A DNA stretch of 64,000 bases. Source: Nocardia grenadensis NBRC 108939 (GTDB taxonomy: Bacteria; Actinomycetota; Actinomycetes; Mycobacteriales; Mycobacteriaceae). The position numbers and the translations under genes are program-made. Shown piece after piece: positions 53,900 through 63,148 of this stretch (within the stretch, counting starts at the first letter, position 1; each line of letters begins with the position of its first letter). Under the pieces are notes generated by a model, which was not told the DNA's origin, made no database searches, and worked only from the letters and a program-made list of their open reading frames with translations. Location: the NCBI RefSeq assembly GCF_001613445.1, contig NZ_BDCJ01000025.1, positions 62,001-126,000 on the forward strand, given 5' to 3'.

Positions 53900-56800
53900 G
53901 TGTTCACCCGCTGGGGCGATCTGGTCCATCGGTTGCGATTCGCCGTCATCGGAGTTGTCGTCGCCGGGATGCTGGGCCTGGGGGCCTACGGTCTCGGCCT
54001 GGCCGACCATCTGAGCTCCAGCGGTCTGTTCGATCCGAACTCCGAATCGGTGAAGGCCGCCGAACTGTCCGATGAGGCGTTCGGCCGCGACCACAATGCC
54101 GATGTGCTGGTGCTCTACACCGCACCCGAGGGCCAGACCGTCGACAGCGATCCGGCCTTCCGGGACAAGATCGTCGACAGCCTGAACCGGCTGCCCAGGG
54201 AACATCCGGACCATATCGCCAAGGTGAACGGCGCCTACTGGAAGACCGAGACCGGCGAAGCCCAGCCCGCGGTGTTCGGTTCGCAGGACAAGACCAAGAC
54301 CTTCGCCTCCATCGCGATCGTCGGCGACAACGACACCGATATGGTCCGCAACTATCGCGCGGTCAAGGACGTCTTCGATATCGAGGGCGTGAATGTGCAG
54401 GTCGCGGGCCTGCAACCGGTGGCGGGCACCCTCAACGACACCATGGCCCACGACCAGCACCGGATGGAGATCCTGGCCATCCCCGCCGTGGGCATCCTGT
54501 TGTTCTTCATCTTCGGCGGCGTGGTCGCGGCGGCGCTGCCGCTGATCATCGGCGGCCTGACCATCATCAGCGCCAACGGCATCATCATGATGCTGACGAA
54601 GGTCACCGAGGTGAACACGTTCGTCGGCGCGGTGGTCTCCATGATCGGCCTGGGCCTGGCCATCGACTACGGCCTGTTCATCGTCAGCCGGTTCCGCGAG
54701 GAATTGGCCGAGGGTTACGACACCCGCGCCGCGGTCCGCCGCTCGGTGGTCACCGCCGGACGCACGGTCGTCTTCTCCGCGACCATGATCATCGCGAGCC
54801 TCGGCGGCCTGCTGCTGTTCCCCCAGGGCTTCCTGAAATCCATGGCCTACGGCACCATCGCGACCGTCGCGCTGGCCGCACTTGCGTCGATCACCCTGCT
54901 GCCCGCCATGCTGAGTGTGCTGGGCAAACGGGTGGACATGCTCAGCTTCAAGCAGATCCGCAAAACCAAATCCGCCGAGGAGGTGGAGGCCAGTTTCTGG
55001 GGCCGGGCCACCACCTGGGTCATGCAGCATCCGCTCAAGATCGCCATTCCGATCTGTGTGCTGCTCCTGCTGCTGATCATCCCGGTGAAGAACCTGGCCT
55101 TCGGCGGTATGAGCGAACGCTATCTGCCGCCGGACAATGCCACCCGCGTCGCGCAGGAGGAATTCGACAAAACTTTCCCGCTGCGCCAGTCCGACCCCAT
55201 CCAGCTGGTGTTCGTCAGCGAGGACACCCGGGCCATCGCGAAGGTGGTCCGCGAGGCCGACAAGGCGCCGGGCCTGGCCGACGCGTCCGGTTTCTCGGTG
55301 CCGTCGGAATCCACGACCCATTCCGGGGTCTTCCGCAGCAGCGCGACACTCCTCGATTCCGAGGACTACCGGCCGACCGTGGAGTATCTGCGGGCGATCG
55401 ACGTACCCGACGGCGTGACCATGTATGTCGGCGGGCAGCCGACCCTGCAGGGCGACAGCATCGACGCGCTGCTGGACCGGATGCCGCTGATGATCGCCCT
55501 GGTGCTGCTGGTCACCACGGTGCTGATGTTCCTCACCTTCGGCTCCCTGGTGTTGCCCATCAAGGCGGCGCTGATGAGCGCGCTCGGCCTCGGCTCCACC
55601 CTCGGCATCCTGACCTGGATCTTCGTCGACGGTCACGGTGCCGGCCTGCTGAACTTCACGCCCCAGCCGATCATGTCGCCGGTGCTGGTGCTGATCATCG
55701 CGATCATCTACGGCCTGTCGACCGACTACGAGGTGTTCCTGCTCTCGCGGATGGTCGAGGCCCGCGCCATGGGCGCCTCGACCACCGAGGCGGTGCGGAT
55801 CGGCACCGCGCACACCGGACGCATCATCACCGCCGCGGCATTGATCCTGCTGGTGGTGACCGGCGCGTTCGCATTCTCCGATCTGGTGATGATGCAGTAC
55901 ATCGCCTACGGCATGATCGCGGCGCTCATCATCGACGCCACCATCCTGCGCATGCTGCTCGTGCCGGCGACCATGAAGCTGCTCGGTGACGACTGCTGGT
56001 GGGCCCCGGCCTGGATGAAGCGGATCCAGCAGAAGATCGGCCTGGGCGAACCGATCCTGGCCGATGAGCGTCCCGGCGGCGGCGATGTGGTCGACCTGGT
56101 CAAGACCACCCCGGTCACCGATCCGGTCACCATGCAGATGCCGGCGCTCGGCGCCGAGAAGCAGCGCAAGACGCCGGTGCTCAAACGCACCCGCGAGGAG
56201 ATCGAGGCCGCCGCGCCCACCGCGCATATGCAAACGGTCTCGAAGGGCCCGCGCAAGGCCGCGGGCAAACAGTCATCCGCCGCACCGTCGGCACCCAAAC
56301 AGCAGATGCCCACCCCGCCGGACCCGACCCGTCCGCGCGCCAACCCGCCCGCCGACGGCCCGGGCGAACCCGGCCGTGGAGCCGAGGAAACGCGCGGTCC
56401 GCGGCCCGCCGCGGCGCAACCGCCCACGGAGAGCCCGGCGTCGCCGAACCGGAACCCGCAACAGCCCGGCGCGGAATCCGGCCCGGCGCCGAGCCGTCTC
56501 CCGGGCCGGGCCCCCGAACTCGGTCGTGGTCCAGGCGGCCCCGCCCCCGATCCGGGCCGTGCTCCCGGCCCGCGCAACGACTTCCGGCCGCTGCCCGGCC
56601 GTACCCCCGGTAATCAGCCCGGACCCGGCCGCCCGCAACCGAGTCAACCGGGCCCGGAGCAGCCCACTCCGCCGCCGGAGGCGCAGCGCGCCCCGGGTGG
56701 CCCGGCCGGTTCGTCCCGGCCCGGTTTCGCCACCCCGAACCTACGTGGTCTGTTCGCCTCCGAACCGACCGAGGACGGCGAGCCGCAGAACGTCGGCGGC

Positions 56801-57541
56801 CGCACCGTCTACCCGAGCCCCGCCGACGCTCCCCCGGTACCGCCCACCTCGCAGCCGCCCCGGCCCACCGGTGGCGCGGCCCGCCCCCGGCCGGACAGTT
56901 CGACGCGGATCCCCGGCCAGCCCGGTGGCGCGGCCCGCCCGCCCGTACCGCCGCGTCCCGCGGCGCCCGAGGGCCGCCCGCCCGGCCGTCCCGGTCCCGG
57001 TCAGCCGGGCGGATGGGCAGGCGACGGTAACCGCCCGGCACCCGGCCAGGGCGCGGCGCGTCCGCCGGCCCCGCCGCGCCGCCCCGGACCGGACGGACAG
57101 CCGGGCCCGGCGGACCCACGTCTCCGCCAGGACCAGGGTTCGCAGCCGCGACCGATTCCCCGGACTCCCGAACCCGGTAACCCGGGCCCGGCCGGACGCG
57201 CCCAGGGCCTGCCCGAACTCCCGCGCCGGGTACCGGGCGCCCAGCCCCCGGCGGTGCCCGGCCTCTACCCCACGCCGGAACCGCCGACCCGGCCCGCCGA
57301 GCGTCCGGGCCCCACCGCAGCGCGACCCGACAGCTTGGCCCAGCAGTCCGCCGGTGGGGTCGGCCCGCAGCAGAACGCGGACCCGCGCGAACGCAACAGC
57401 ATCGAATCGTGGATGGCGGGACTGCGGTCCGCGCGGCGTCAGCAGGCCGGGACACCGGTCGACGACTCCGGCCGTCACCAGCAGAGCGAGGGCCGTTCGG
57501 TCAGCGTGAACGAGCTGCTGCGCCGCCGCGAACAGGATTGA
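53900..57541 (+). CDS. mmpL3: MmpL3, trehalose monomycolate exporter (RND family)
   Basis: 1213 residues from GTG 53900, directly after the upstream stop, AAGGAG 9 nt before. Two MMPL repeats with 12 helices: first loop domain about 35-185, second about 400-540. The proton-relay pairs are Asp256-Tyr257 (GLAIDYGLF) and Asp609-Tyr610 (LSTDYEVFL); Asp256/Tyr257 have the same numbers as in M. tuberculosis. It flips and exports trehalose monomycolate for the outer membrane. The cytosolic tail from about 740 to the end is ~470 residues of Pro/Arg/Gly-rich sequence, much longer than in mycobacteria. Confidence 0.94.
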   Translation: MFTRWGDLVHRLRFAVIGVVVAGMLGLGAYGLGLADHLSSSGLFDPNSESVKAAELSDEAFGRDHNADVLVLYTAPEGQTVDSDPAFRDKIVDSLNRLPREHPDHIAKVNGAYWKTETGEAQPAVFGSQDKTKTFASIAIVGDNDTDMVRNYRAVKDVFDIEGVNVQVAGLQPVAGTLNDTMAHDQHRMEILAIPAVGILLFFIFGGVVAAALPLIIGGLTIISANGIIMMLTKVTEVNTFVGAVVSMIGLGLAIDYGLFIVSRFREELAEGYDTRAAVRRSVVTAGRTVVFSATMIIASLGGLLLFPQGFLKSMAYGTIATVALAALASITLLPAMLSVLGKRVDMLSFKQIRKTKSAEEVEASFWGRATTWVMQHPLKIAIPICVLLLLLIIPVKNLAFGGMSERYLPPDNATRVAQEEFDKTFPLRQSDPIQLVFVSEDTRAIAKVVREADKAPGLADASGFSVPSESTTHSGVFRSSATLLDSEDYRPTVEYLRAIDVPDGVTMYVGGQPTLQGDSIDALLDRMPLMIALVLLVTTVLMFLTFGSLVLPIKAALMSALGLGSTLGILTWIFVDGHGAGLLNFTPQPIMSPVLVLIIAIIYGLSTDYEVFLLSRMVEARAMGASTTEAVRIGTAHTGRIITAAALILLVVTGAFAFSDLVMMQYIAYGMIAALIIDATILRMLLVPATMKLLGDDCWWAPAWMKRIQQKIGLGEPILADERPGGGDVVDLVKTTPVTDPVTMQMPALGAEKQRKTPVLKRTREEIEAAAPTAHMQTVSKGPRKAAGKQSSAAPSAPKQQMPTPPDPTRPRANPPADGPGEPGRGAEETRGPRPAAAQPPTESPASPNRNPQQPGAESGPAPSRLPGRAPELGRGPGGPAPDPGRAPGPRNDFRPLPGRTPGNQPGPGRPQPSQPGPEQPTPPPEAQRAPGGPAGSSRPGFATPNLRGLFASEPTEDGEPQNVGGRTVYPSPADAPPVPPTSQPPRPTGGAARPRPDSSTRIPGQPGGAARPPVPPRPAAPEGRPPGRPGPGQPGGWAGDGNRPAPGQGAARPPAPPRRPGPDGQPGPADPRLRQDQGSQPRPIPRTPEPGNPGPAGRAQGLPELPRRVPGAQPPAVPGLYPTPEPPTRPAERPGPTAARPDSLAQQSAGGVGPQQNADPRERNSIESWMAGLRSARRQQAGTPVDDSGRHQQSEGRSVSVNELLRRREQD

Positions 57542-57559
57542 CGCCGCCGGGAGGACCGC

Positions 57560-58258
57560 TCAATGCCCGAGCAACCGGCGCCAATGGGCGGCGAAGGGTT
57601 GTTTCGCGGTGACCGAGCCGAACCGGACCCGGCCGTGTACCAGCAGATGCAGCGGTCCGATCGGCGGGCCGCTGCGCACCTTGTTGTTCACGCTGGACCC
57701 GACCAGTTCGAGGCCGTCCAGGTCGACCGTGGCCTCTTGCGGCACCACCAGGGTCAGGGAACTCGCGTAGTCGTCGACCTGGATCTCCACCACCTGGGTG
57801 GTCATGGTCGCCTGGGTGAAATCCAGCGTCACCCCGGACAACCAGCTGTTGACCCGCAACATCGGGGCGACCTGCCAGTTGCCCCGGCGGTTCACCCCCG
57901 ACATCCGCGGCCGGATGACCCCGCCCTGCACTACCCCGGACAGCCCCGTGCGGGCGGCGTCCCCGGGTTGCGGTAGCGGTACCGGCTTACCGTGACCGGC
58001 CCGCTCGGTGGTGGGTTCGCCGATCAACCGGACGCCGGGCAGGTCGACGAGCACCGAGTTCAGTTCGCCGCGGGTCCTGGCGGCCAGCGCGGTATCCATC
58101 CGCTCGGTGAACTCGCCCAGGGAGAGCATGCCCAGACCCACCGCGCGCTGCAGGAGTTGCCCGACATGTTCCCGTTCGGCGTCGGATACACGCAGGTTCC
58201 GGTCGCCCACTTGGCCACCGGAACCCGCACCGTCGAATACCGGATCGGGGCCGTTCAT
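57560..58258 (-). CDS. DUF1707 SHOCT-like domain protein
   Basis: 232 residues from ATG 58258. DUF1707 at about 18-70: DRNLRVSDAEREHVGQLLQRAVGLGMLSLGEFTERMDTALAARTRGEL. The C-terminal half is a beta-rich DUF2154/LiaF-like domain (GNWQVAPMLRVNSWLSGVTLD and YASSLTLVVPQEATVDLD). No membrane helix is seen. Converges on mmpL3 with 18 bp between stops. A TAACCT box lies 7 nt before the ATG. Confidence 0.83.
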   Translation of the reverse strand: MNGPDPVFDGAGSGGQVGDRNLRVSDAEREHVGQLLQRAVGLGMLSLGEFTERMDTALAARTRGELNSVLVDLPGVRLIGEPTTERAGHGKPVPLPQPGDAARTGLSGVVQGGVIRPRMSGVNRRGNWQVAPMLRVNSWLSGVTLDFTQATMTTQVVEIQVDDYASSLTLVVPQEATVDLDGLELVGSSVNNKVRSGPPIGPLHLLVHGRVRFGSVTAKQPFAAHWRRLLGH

Positions 58259-58265
58259 AGGACTG

Positions 58266-58271
58266 AGGTTA
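58266..58271 (-). promoter_or_regulatory. -10 box of predicted leaderless transcript
   Basis: Minus strand TAACCT, 7 nt, then ATG 58258. Confidence 0.45.
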
Positions 58272-58332
58272 CCCAGCACCGCCTGGAGCCCGCATCAGGG
58301 CATTCCCCGATGCGGGGGTGGCAGGCGCCACG

Positions 58333-59649
58333 TCAGACCTGCTCATCTCCGGTTTCCCGCCGGGTGGCGGAGACGCTCGGCCCGGGGTCCGTACCGTCGC
58401 GGCGCGGCTGCGGATCGGCGGGCCGGGCCAGCGGTAGCCGGCGCTGCGCCTCGGCGAGCAGGGCCCCGATATCGAAACGGCCCAGGATCTGGGGCCCGCC
58501 CAAGGTATGTTCGCCGTCCTCCGGCGCATCCGGTTCGGCGACATAGATTCCTTTACGGTCCGGTGCCGATTCGTCGAGCAGCTCCTCGGGATCCGCGGCG
58601 AGCAGCGAGCGAATGGCGGTGTTCAGCACCGCGACCAGCGGTACTGCCAGCAGACCGCCCGCGATCCCGCCCAGCACCACACCCGCGGCGATCGCGAGTA
58701 CCACCGCCAGCGGATGGATCCGGACGGCCCGGCCGAGCAGCAACGGTTGCAGCACGTGCCCCTCCAGCTGCATCACCGCGACGATGATGCCGAGCACGAT
58801 GAGCGCGGTCACGAAACCCTTGGTCACCAGCGCGATGAACACCGCCACGAAACCGGCCAGGAACGCACCGATGATCGGGATGAACGCGCTGATGAACACG
58901 AGCGAGCCCAGCGGCAGCGCGAGCGGCACACCGAGCAGAGCCAGCCCGGCCCCGATCCCGATCGCGTCCACGGCGGCGACCACGACGGTGGCCCGGACGA
59001 AGCCCACCAGCGAACCGAATCCGAGTTCCCCGGCGGTGCGCACCCGTTCGCGATGCTCGGTCGGCACGACACGGGTGACGAAACGCCAGATCTGGTCACC
59101 GCTGTAAAGCAGGAAGATGAGGATGAACAGGGTGAGGAAGGTGCCGGTCAGGATATGGCCGATCATGGTCGCGGTGGTCAGCGCACCGCTGGTGAGCGTG
59201 TCCTGATTGGACTGGATGGCGCGGACGGTGGCATCGCCGGCATTGCGGATCTGGTCGTCACTCAGGTGCATCGGACCGTTGATGGCCCAGTCCTGGACCT
59301 TGTGGATGCTGTTGGTGAACTCGTCGGACAGCTGCGGCACACCCACCACGAACTGCTCCACCACGAAGGTCACCACACCGGCGACCAACCCGAGCGAACC
59401 GACCAGCGCGACGAAAACCCCGAGCCCGCGCGGCACCCCGCGACGCTGCATCCAGTCCACCAGCGGTGCGAGCAGCGCGGCCGCCAACATGGCGATGGCC
59501 AGCGGGATCACCACGGTATCGAGTCGCCGCACCGCCGCCGCCAGCACCGCGACCAGGGCGAAGATCACCAGTAGCCGCCAGGCCCATTCGGCGGTCTGCC
59601 GGACGATGGGGTGAACGGCGTCTGCGGCAGTTGGTTTCGGCTCGGTCAC
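58333..59649 (-). CDS. AI-2E family transporter (Rv0205-like)
   Basis: 438 residues from GTG 59649. UPF0118/AI-2E exporter family with about eight helices: TVVIPLAIAMLAAALLAPLV, GVFVALVGSLGLVAGVVTFV, FLTLFILIFLLYSGDQIW, LVFISAFIPIIGAFLAGFVAVFIAL and AVMQLEGHVLQPLLLGRAVRIHPLAV, the family's conserved loop. A charged tail of ~80 residues follows. Members move signals, ions or lipids. TAGGCT sits 7 nt before the GTG. Confidence 0.88.
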   Translation of the reverse strand: MTEPKPTAADAVHPIVRQTAEWAWRLLVIFALVAVLAAAVRRLDTVVIPLAIAMLAAALLAPLVDWMQRRGVPRGLGVFVALVGSLGLVAGVVTFVVEQFVVGVPQLSDEFTNSIHKVQDWAINGPMHLSDDQIRNAGDATVRAIQSNQDTLTSGALTTATMIGHILTGTFLTLFILIFLLYSGDQIWRFVTRVVPTEHRERVRTAGELGFGSLVGFVRATVVVAAVDAIGIGAGLALLGVPLALPLGSLVFISAFIPIIGAFLAGFVAVFIALVTKGFVTALIVLGIIVAVMQLEGHVLQPLLLGRAVRIHPLAVVLAIAAGVVLGGIAGGLLAVPLVAVLNTAIRSLLAADPEELLDESAPDRKGIYVAEPDAPEDGEHTLGGPQILGRFDIGALLAEAQRRLPLARPADPQPRRDGTDPGPSVSATRRETGDEQV

Positions 59650-59656
59650 CCGGCCG

Positions 59657-59662
59657 AGCCTA
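59657..59662 (-). promoter_or_regulatory. -10 box of predicted leaderless transcript
   Basis: Minus strand TAGGCT, 7 nt, then GTG 59649. Confidence 0.5.
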
Positions 59663-59731
59663 GTGAGCGCGGCCGGGCCGAGCCCACCAACAGGCCGCGT
59701 ACGTCCGGAGCAAAGGCAGCGGCACACACAA

Positions 59732-59850
59732 ACATGCACATCCGAACCGGCTGCGGAGGTGAGCAGTACATGCACGTCCGCAGCGAACGCGGAGGTCCGT
59801 AGTACGCGCCACGGCCGGAGCGGAGTCCAGCCGACGCGCCACGGCCGGAG
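59732..59850. repeat. imperfect tandem repeats between divergent genes
   Basis: Two 36-bp units (59732-59767, 59768-59803), both opening ACATGCAC and sharing GCGGAGGT near the middle, are followed by a 17-bp direct repeat ACGCGCCACGGCCGGAG at 59804-59820 and 59834-59850. All lie in the 302-bp gap between the AI-2E gene and the cyclase gene. Confidence 0.7.
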
Positions 59851-59938
59851 ACACGCCCAACACGCCACGCTCGCAGTGGACCTGGAGCGACGTCTATCAC
59901 GCACAACCCGGGAACATGGGGCGGTCGGCACCGGGCGC

Positions 59939-59944
59939 TAGATT
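59939..59944 (+). promoter_or_regulatory. -10 box of predicted leaderless transcript
   Basis: TAGATT, 7 nt, then GTG 59952. Confidence 0.5.
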
Positions 59945-59951
59945 GGTACGC

Positions 59952-61463
59952 GTGTCAGCGCCATTGGAAGCGGTCAAACAGACCATGCATACGCGCTGGC
60001 CCCTGTATCTCACCTCGATGCTGCTCGCGAATGCTTTCGGTGCGGTATTGGTGTGGGCGTTCATCCAGTACGGACTGCCGGTGCCCGAAGGTGAGGAGCC
60101 CGGTACCCGGGAGATCGGACTGCTGGTCCCGGCCGTCGTCTTCCTCACCGGTGGTTTCCTCAGTGTGGCGGCCTCGGCCCTGATGCTCCGGCCGGTGATG
60201 CGCTGGCAGGTGCGCGGTGGCCCGCCCAGCCGGCAGGAACAGATGGCCGCCCTGCACGCGCCGCTGCGCCAGGCGATTCTGCATCTGGCCCTGTGGATCC
60301 TCGGCGGCGGGGTGCTGGGCGCGGCGATCATCTCCGAGACCCCGGCGCTGGCCGGCACTGTGATCATCACCGAATGTATGGCCGCGACCATTGTGTTCGG
60401 TTTCACCTACATGCTCGGTGAACGTATCCTACGACCGGTAGCGGCCGAGGCCCTGACCGCCGGGCGTTTCGACCACACCCTGACTCCCGGTGTCGGTACC
60501 CGCATGGCGATGACCTGGGGGATGGGCACGTTCGCCCCGACCATTGCCATCGTGCTGCTGTGTGTCACCCAGATCTCGTCGGATGTGAAGTTCTCCGCGC
60601 AGTCGCTGGCGGTATCGATCCTGCTGCTGTGCGGGGTGGTGATCATGCAGGCGCTGGCCCTGTCCATGCTCACGGCGAGCAGCATCTCCGACCCGGTCCG
60701 CCAGCTCAGCCAGGCCATCGACCAGGTGCAGAACGGTGCCCGGGATGTGCAGGTGGAGGTTTTCGACGGGAGCGAGATCGGGCTGCTGCAGGTCGGTTTC
60801 AATCGCATGATGGAGGAAGCGGCCACCCGGCAGCGGCTGCAGGAGTTGTTCGGCCAGCATGTGGGCGCCGAGGTGGCCCAGCGCGCCCTGGACTACGGCA
60901 CCGAACTCGGCGGGGAAACACGATTCGTGGCAGTCCTGTTCGTGGATATGGTCGGCTCCACCGCGACCGCCGCCGAACACCCACCCACCGAAGTGGTGAG
61001 CCTGCTCAACGAATTCTTCCGGGTCGTGGTGGATGTGATCGACCGCCACCACGGGTTCGTCAACAAATTCGTCGGTGACGCCGCGCTCGCGATATTCGGC
61101 GCGCCGCTGGACCGTCCGGACGCACCGACGGCCGCGCTGGCCGCCGCCCGCGATCTGCGCGAGGCATTGCGCGCGGTCGCCGGACTGGATATCGGTATCG
61201 GAGTTTCGGCGGGATTGGCGGTCGCGGGGAATATCGGTGCCGCCAACCGCTTCGAATACACCGTTATCGGCGATCCGGTGAACGAGGCTTCCCGGCTCAC
61301 CGAACTCGCCAAGGACCATCCGGGCCGGGTGCTGGCCTCCGGTTCGGCACTGTATTTCGCCGAGGACAGCGAGCAGCGGCACTGGACGGCCGGCGAAGAG
61401 GTGCAATTGCGCGGCCGGCGCCGCAAGACGCGGCTGTCCTGGCCCAGCGAAACCGTGGACTAG
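59952..61463 (+). CDS. membrane adenylate/guanylate cyclase, class III, with HAMP
   Basis: 503 residues from GTG 59952. Six helices in the first ~260 residues (YLTSMLLANAFGAVLVWAFI, GLLVPAVVFLTGGFLSVAA and others), a HAMP linker (SDPVRQLSQAIDQVQNG), then a class III cyclase domain: VAVLFVDMVGSTATAAE (metal Asp), NKFVGDAALAIFGAP (Lys and second Asp), EYTVIGDPVNEASRLTELAK (Asn and Arg for catalysis). This is the layout of mycobacterial Rv1318c-Rv1320c/Rv3645. Makes cAMP in response to a membrane signal. ATG 59916 is an alternative start. Confidence 0.9.
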   Translation: MSAPLEAVKQTMHTRWPLYLTSMLLANAFGAVLVWAFIQYGLPVPEGEEPGTREIGLLVPAVVFLTGGFLSVAASALMLRPVMRWQVRGGPPSRQEQMAALHAPLRQAILHLALWILGGGVLGAAIISETPALAGTVIITECMAATIVFGFTYMLGERILRPVAAEALTAGRFDHTLTPGVGTRMAMTWGMGTFAPTIAIVLLCVTQISSDVKFSAQSLAVSILLLCGVVIMQALALSMLTASSISDPVRQLSQAIDQVQNGARDVQVEVFDGSEIGLLQVGFNRMMEEAATRQRLQELFGQHVGAEVAQRALDYGTELGGETRFVAVLFVDMVGSTATAAEHPPTEVVSLLNEFFRVVVDVIDRHHGFVNKFVGDAALAIFGAPLDRPDAPTAALAAARDLREALRAVAGLDIGIGVSAGLAVAGNIGAANRFEYTVIGDPVNEASRLTELAKDHPGRVLASGSALYFAEDSEQRHWTAGEEVQLRGRRRKTRLSWPSETVD

Positions 61464-61594
61464 GCGTACCTCCGCATCCGCTCCGGCCGTGCGCGTCACC
61501 ATGCCGACCCACCGCCCATCACACCGACCCGAGCCGACCTCGTCGGCCGCGGCGGTATCGGGCCAGGCAGCGGACTTCGGCGGAAGGTGTCCAT

Positions 61595-61600
61595 TAGGCT
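61595..61600 (+). promoter_or_regulatory. -10 box of predicted leaderless transcript
   Basis: TAGGCT, 6 nt, then GTG 61607. Confidence 0.5.
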
Positions 61601-61606
61601 GGGCCC

Positions 61607-62710
61607 GTGACGGCCAACGGTGAAGCAGCGGGCACCGCTGCTGTGCCCGGGGCCGGAGCGCCGGAACCCGCCGAGAATCGCCGCCACAAATTCCGCTGGC
61701 TCAAATGGCTGGCCGTTTCGATCGTGCTTCTCCTGCTGATAGGCGAAGCGATTTATCTGTGGCCGCGATTACACGAGTCATGGCACAAACTCACCGAAAT
61801 CCATTGGGGCTGGGTCGCGCTGTGTATCGCGGCGCAAATGCTTTCCATGACCGGGTTCGGCCACATCCAGAAACAGCTGCTGCGGGCCGGCGGTGTCGAG
61901 GTGAGCCAGTATCGCTCGGTAGCGGTCGTTTACGGCGCCACCGCCATGTCGGTGACCCTGCCCGCCGGTCAGGTGTTCTCCACGGCGTTCACCTACCGGC
62001 AAACCCGGCGCTGGGGCGCCAGCCCGGTGGTCGCGTCCTGGCAGCTGGTCTTCTCCGGGGTGGTCTCCGCGGCGGGTCTGGCCCTGATCGGCGTGCTCGG
62101 CACCGTGCTCGCGGGTGGCCGGGTGGGTCCGGTGAACCTGATCGTCTCGGTGGCGGCGGTGATGGCGCTGGTCTGGGCGGGGAACTACGCCTCACGGCAT
62201 CCGGGCACGCTCGAGAAGGTGCTGCATCGCGCGCTGCTCACGGTGAACCGGGTGCGCAAACGGTCCGCGGATACCGGTATCGACAAGATCCGGGAAATGC
62301 TCGACCAGGTCGAATCGGTGAAACTGGGCACCCGGGACGGCGCGTGGGTCACCTGGTGGGCGGTGATCCACCGGCTCGCCGATATCGTCTGCCTGGGCGC
62401 CGCCTGCTATGCCATCGGCGGCGACCCCCGGTGGGCGGGACTGCTGATCGCGTTCGCGGCGGGTAAGGCCGTCGGTTCGATCCCGTTCGCGCCGGGTGGG
62501 ATCGTGTACGTGGACGCGACCCTGATCTACGGTCTCACTGCGGCTGCCGGACTGCCCGCGGCGCAGGCGGTCGCCGCCGCGTTCGTGTACCGGCTGGTTA
62601 GTTTCGTGCTGATCGCGATCATCGGCTGGATCGTCTTCGCGTTCCTGTTCCGTACCCGTAATGCCGAGGACGACGAGTACGAGAAGGAATTCTCCCAGCG
62701 CAACGCCTGA
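61607..62710 (+). CDS. UPF0104/LPG synthase-type membrane protein
   Basis: 367 residues, about eight helices: LKWLAVSIVLLLLIGEAIYL, IHWGWVALCIAAQMLSMTGF, a conserved GATAMSVTLPAGQVFSTAFTYR loop, and GSIPFAPGGIVYVDATLIYG near the end. This is the flippase-like membrane part of lysyl-phosphatidylglycerol synthases without the synthetase half. Probably moves a lipid across the membrane; which one is not known. GTG 61607 follows TAGGCT by 6 nt. Confidence 0.83.
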   Translation: MTANGEAAGTAAVPGAGAPEPAENRRHKFRWLKWLAVSIVLLLLIGEAIYLWPRLHESWHKLTEIHWGWVALCIAAQMLSMTGFGHIQKQLLRAGGVEVSQYRSVAVVYGATAMSVTLPAGQVFSTAFTYRQTRRWGASPVVASWQLVFSGVVSAAGLALIGVLGTVLAGGRVGPVNLIVSVAAVMALVWAGNYASRHPGTLEKVLHRALLTVNRVRKRSADTGIDKIREMLDQVESVKLGTRDGAWVTWWAVIHRLADIVCLGAACYAIGGDPRWAGLLIAFAAGKAVGSIPFAPGGIVYVDATLIYGLTAAAGLPAAQAVAAAFVYRLVSFVLIAIIGWIVFAFLFRTRNAEDDEYEKEFSQRNA

Positions 62711-62751
62711 GCCGGCAGCGCACACCGTGGCCACGGTGTCGCGGCCGCGAC

Positions 62752-62757
62752 TAGGCT
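62752..62757 (+). promoter_or_regulatory. -10 box of predicted leaderless transcript
   Basis: TAGGCT, 7 nt, then GTG 62765. Confidence 0.5.
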
Positions 62758-62764
62758 GCTCGGA

Positions 62765-63133
62765 GTGAAATGGATCGTTGCGATCGGTGTCGACTTCCTC
62801 CTGGTGGTGTTGTTCTGCGCCATCGGCCGCCGCAGTCACGACGAGGCCGTGCTCACCGGTCTGCTGCATACGGCCTGGCCGTTCGTGGCCGGACTGGCCG
62901 CGGGCTGGGTCGTGGCGGTGCTGGTGGAGCGCGGCCGGACCGGCACCGAACCGCTCGACGGCTCGCGCCTGTGGCCCGCCGGTGTGGTGATCTGGTTGTG
63001 CACCCTGGTGATCGGCATGCTGTTGCGAATGGTCGCCGGTCAGGGCACCGCCGTCAGTTTCATCGTGGTCGCGGCGCTGGTGCTGGCGTTCTTCCTGCTG
63101 GGCTGGCGGGGGGCCGTCGCGGCGATCAGGTGA
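62765..63133 (+). CDS. DUF3054 membrane protein
   Basis: 122 residues, four helices: WIVAIGVDFLLVVLFCAIGR, LLHTAWPFVAGLAAGWVVAV, LWPAGVVIWLCTLVIGMLLR and AVSFIVVAALVLAFFLLGWR. DUF3054 proteins are small actinobacterial membrane proteins of unknown job; DFLLVVLFCAIGRRSH is the conserved opening. Converges on the penicillin-binding-like gene, 15 bp apart. Confidence 0.85.
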   Translation: MKWIVAIGVDFLLVVLFCAIGRRSHDEAVLTGLLHTAWPFVAGLAAGWVVAVLVERGRTGTEPLDGSRLWPAGVVIWLCTLVIGMLLRMVAGQGTAVSFIVVAALVLAFFLLGWRGAVAAIR

Positions 63134-63148
63134 CCACCCGGCCGCCGC

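Noticed and set aside
53864..56233. 789-codon minus-strand frame opposite mmpL3
   Set aside because: Sequence is His/Asp/Gly-rich antisense of membrane helices, typical of a shadow frame.
59732..59850. CRISPR array
   Set aside because: Units are contiguous, imperfect and without unique spacers of regular length; no cas gene is present.
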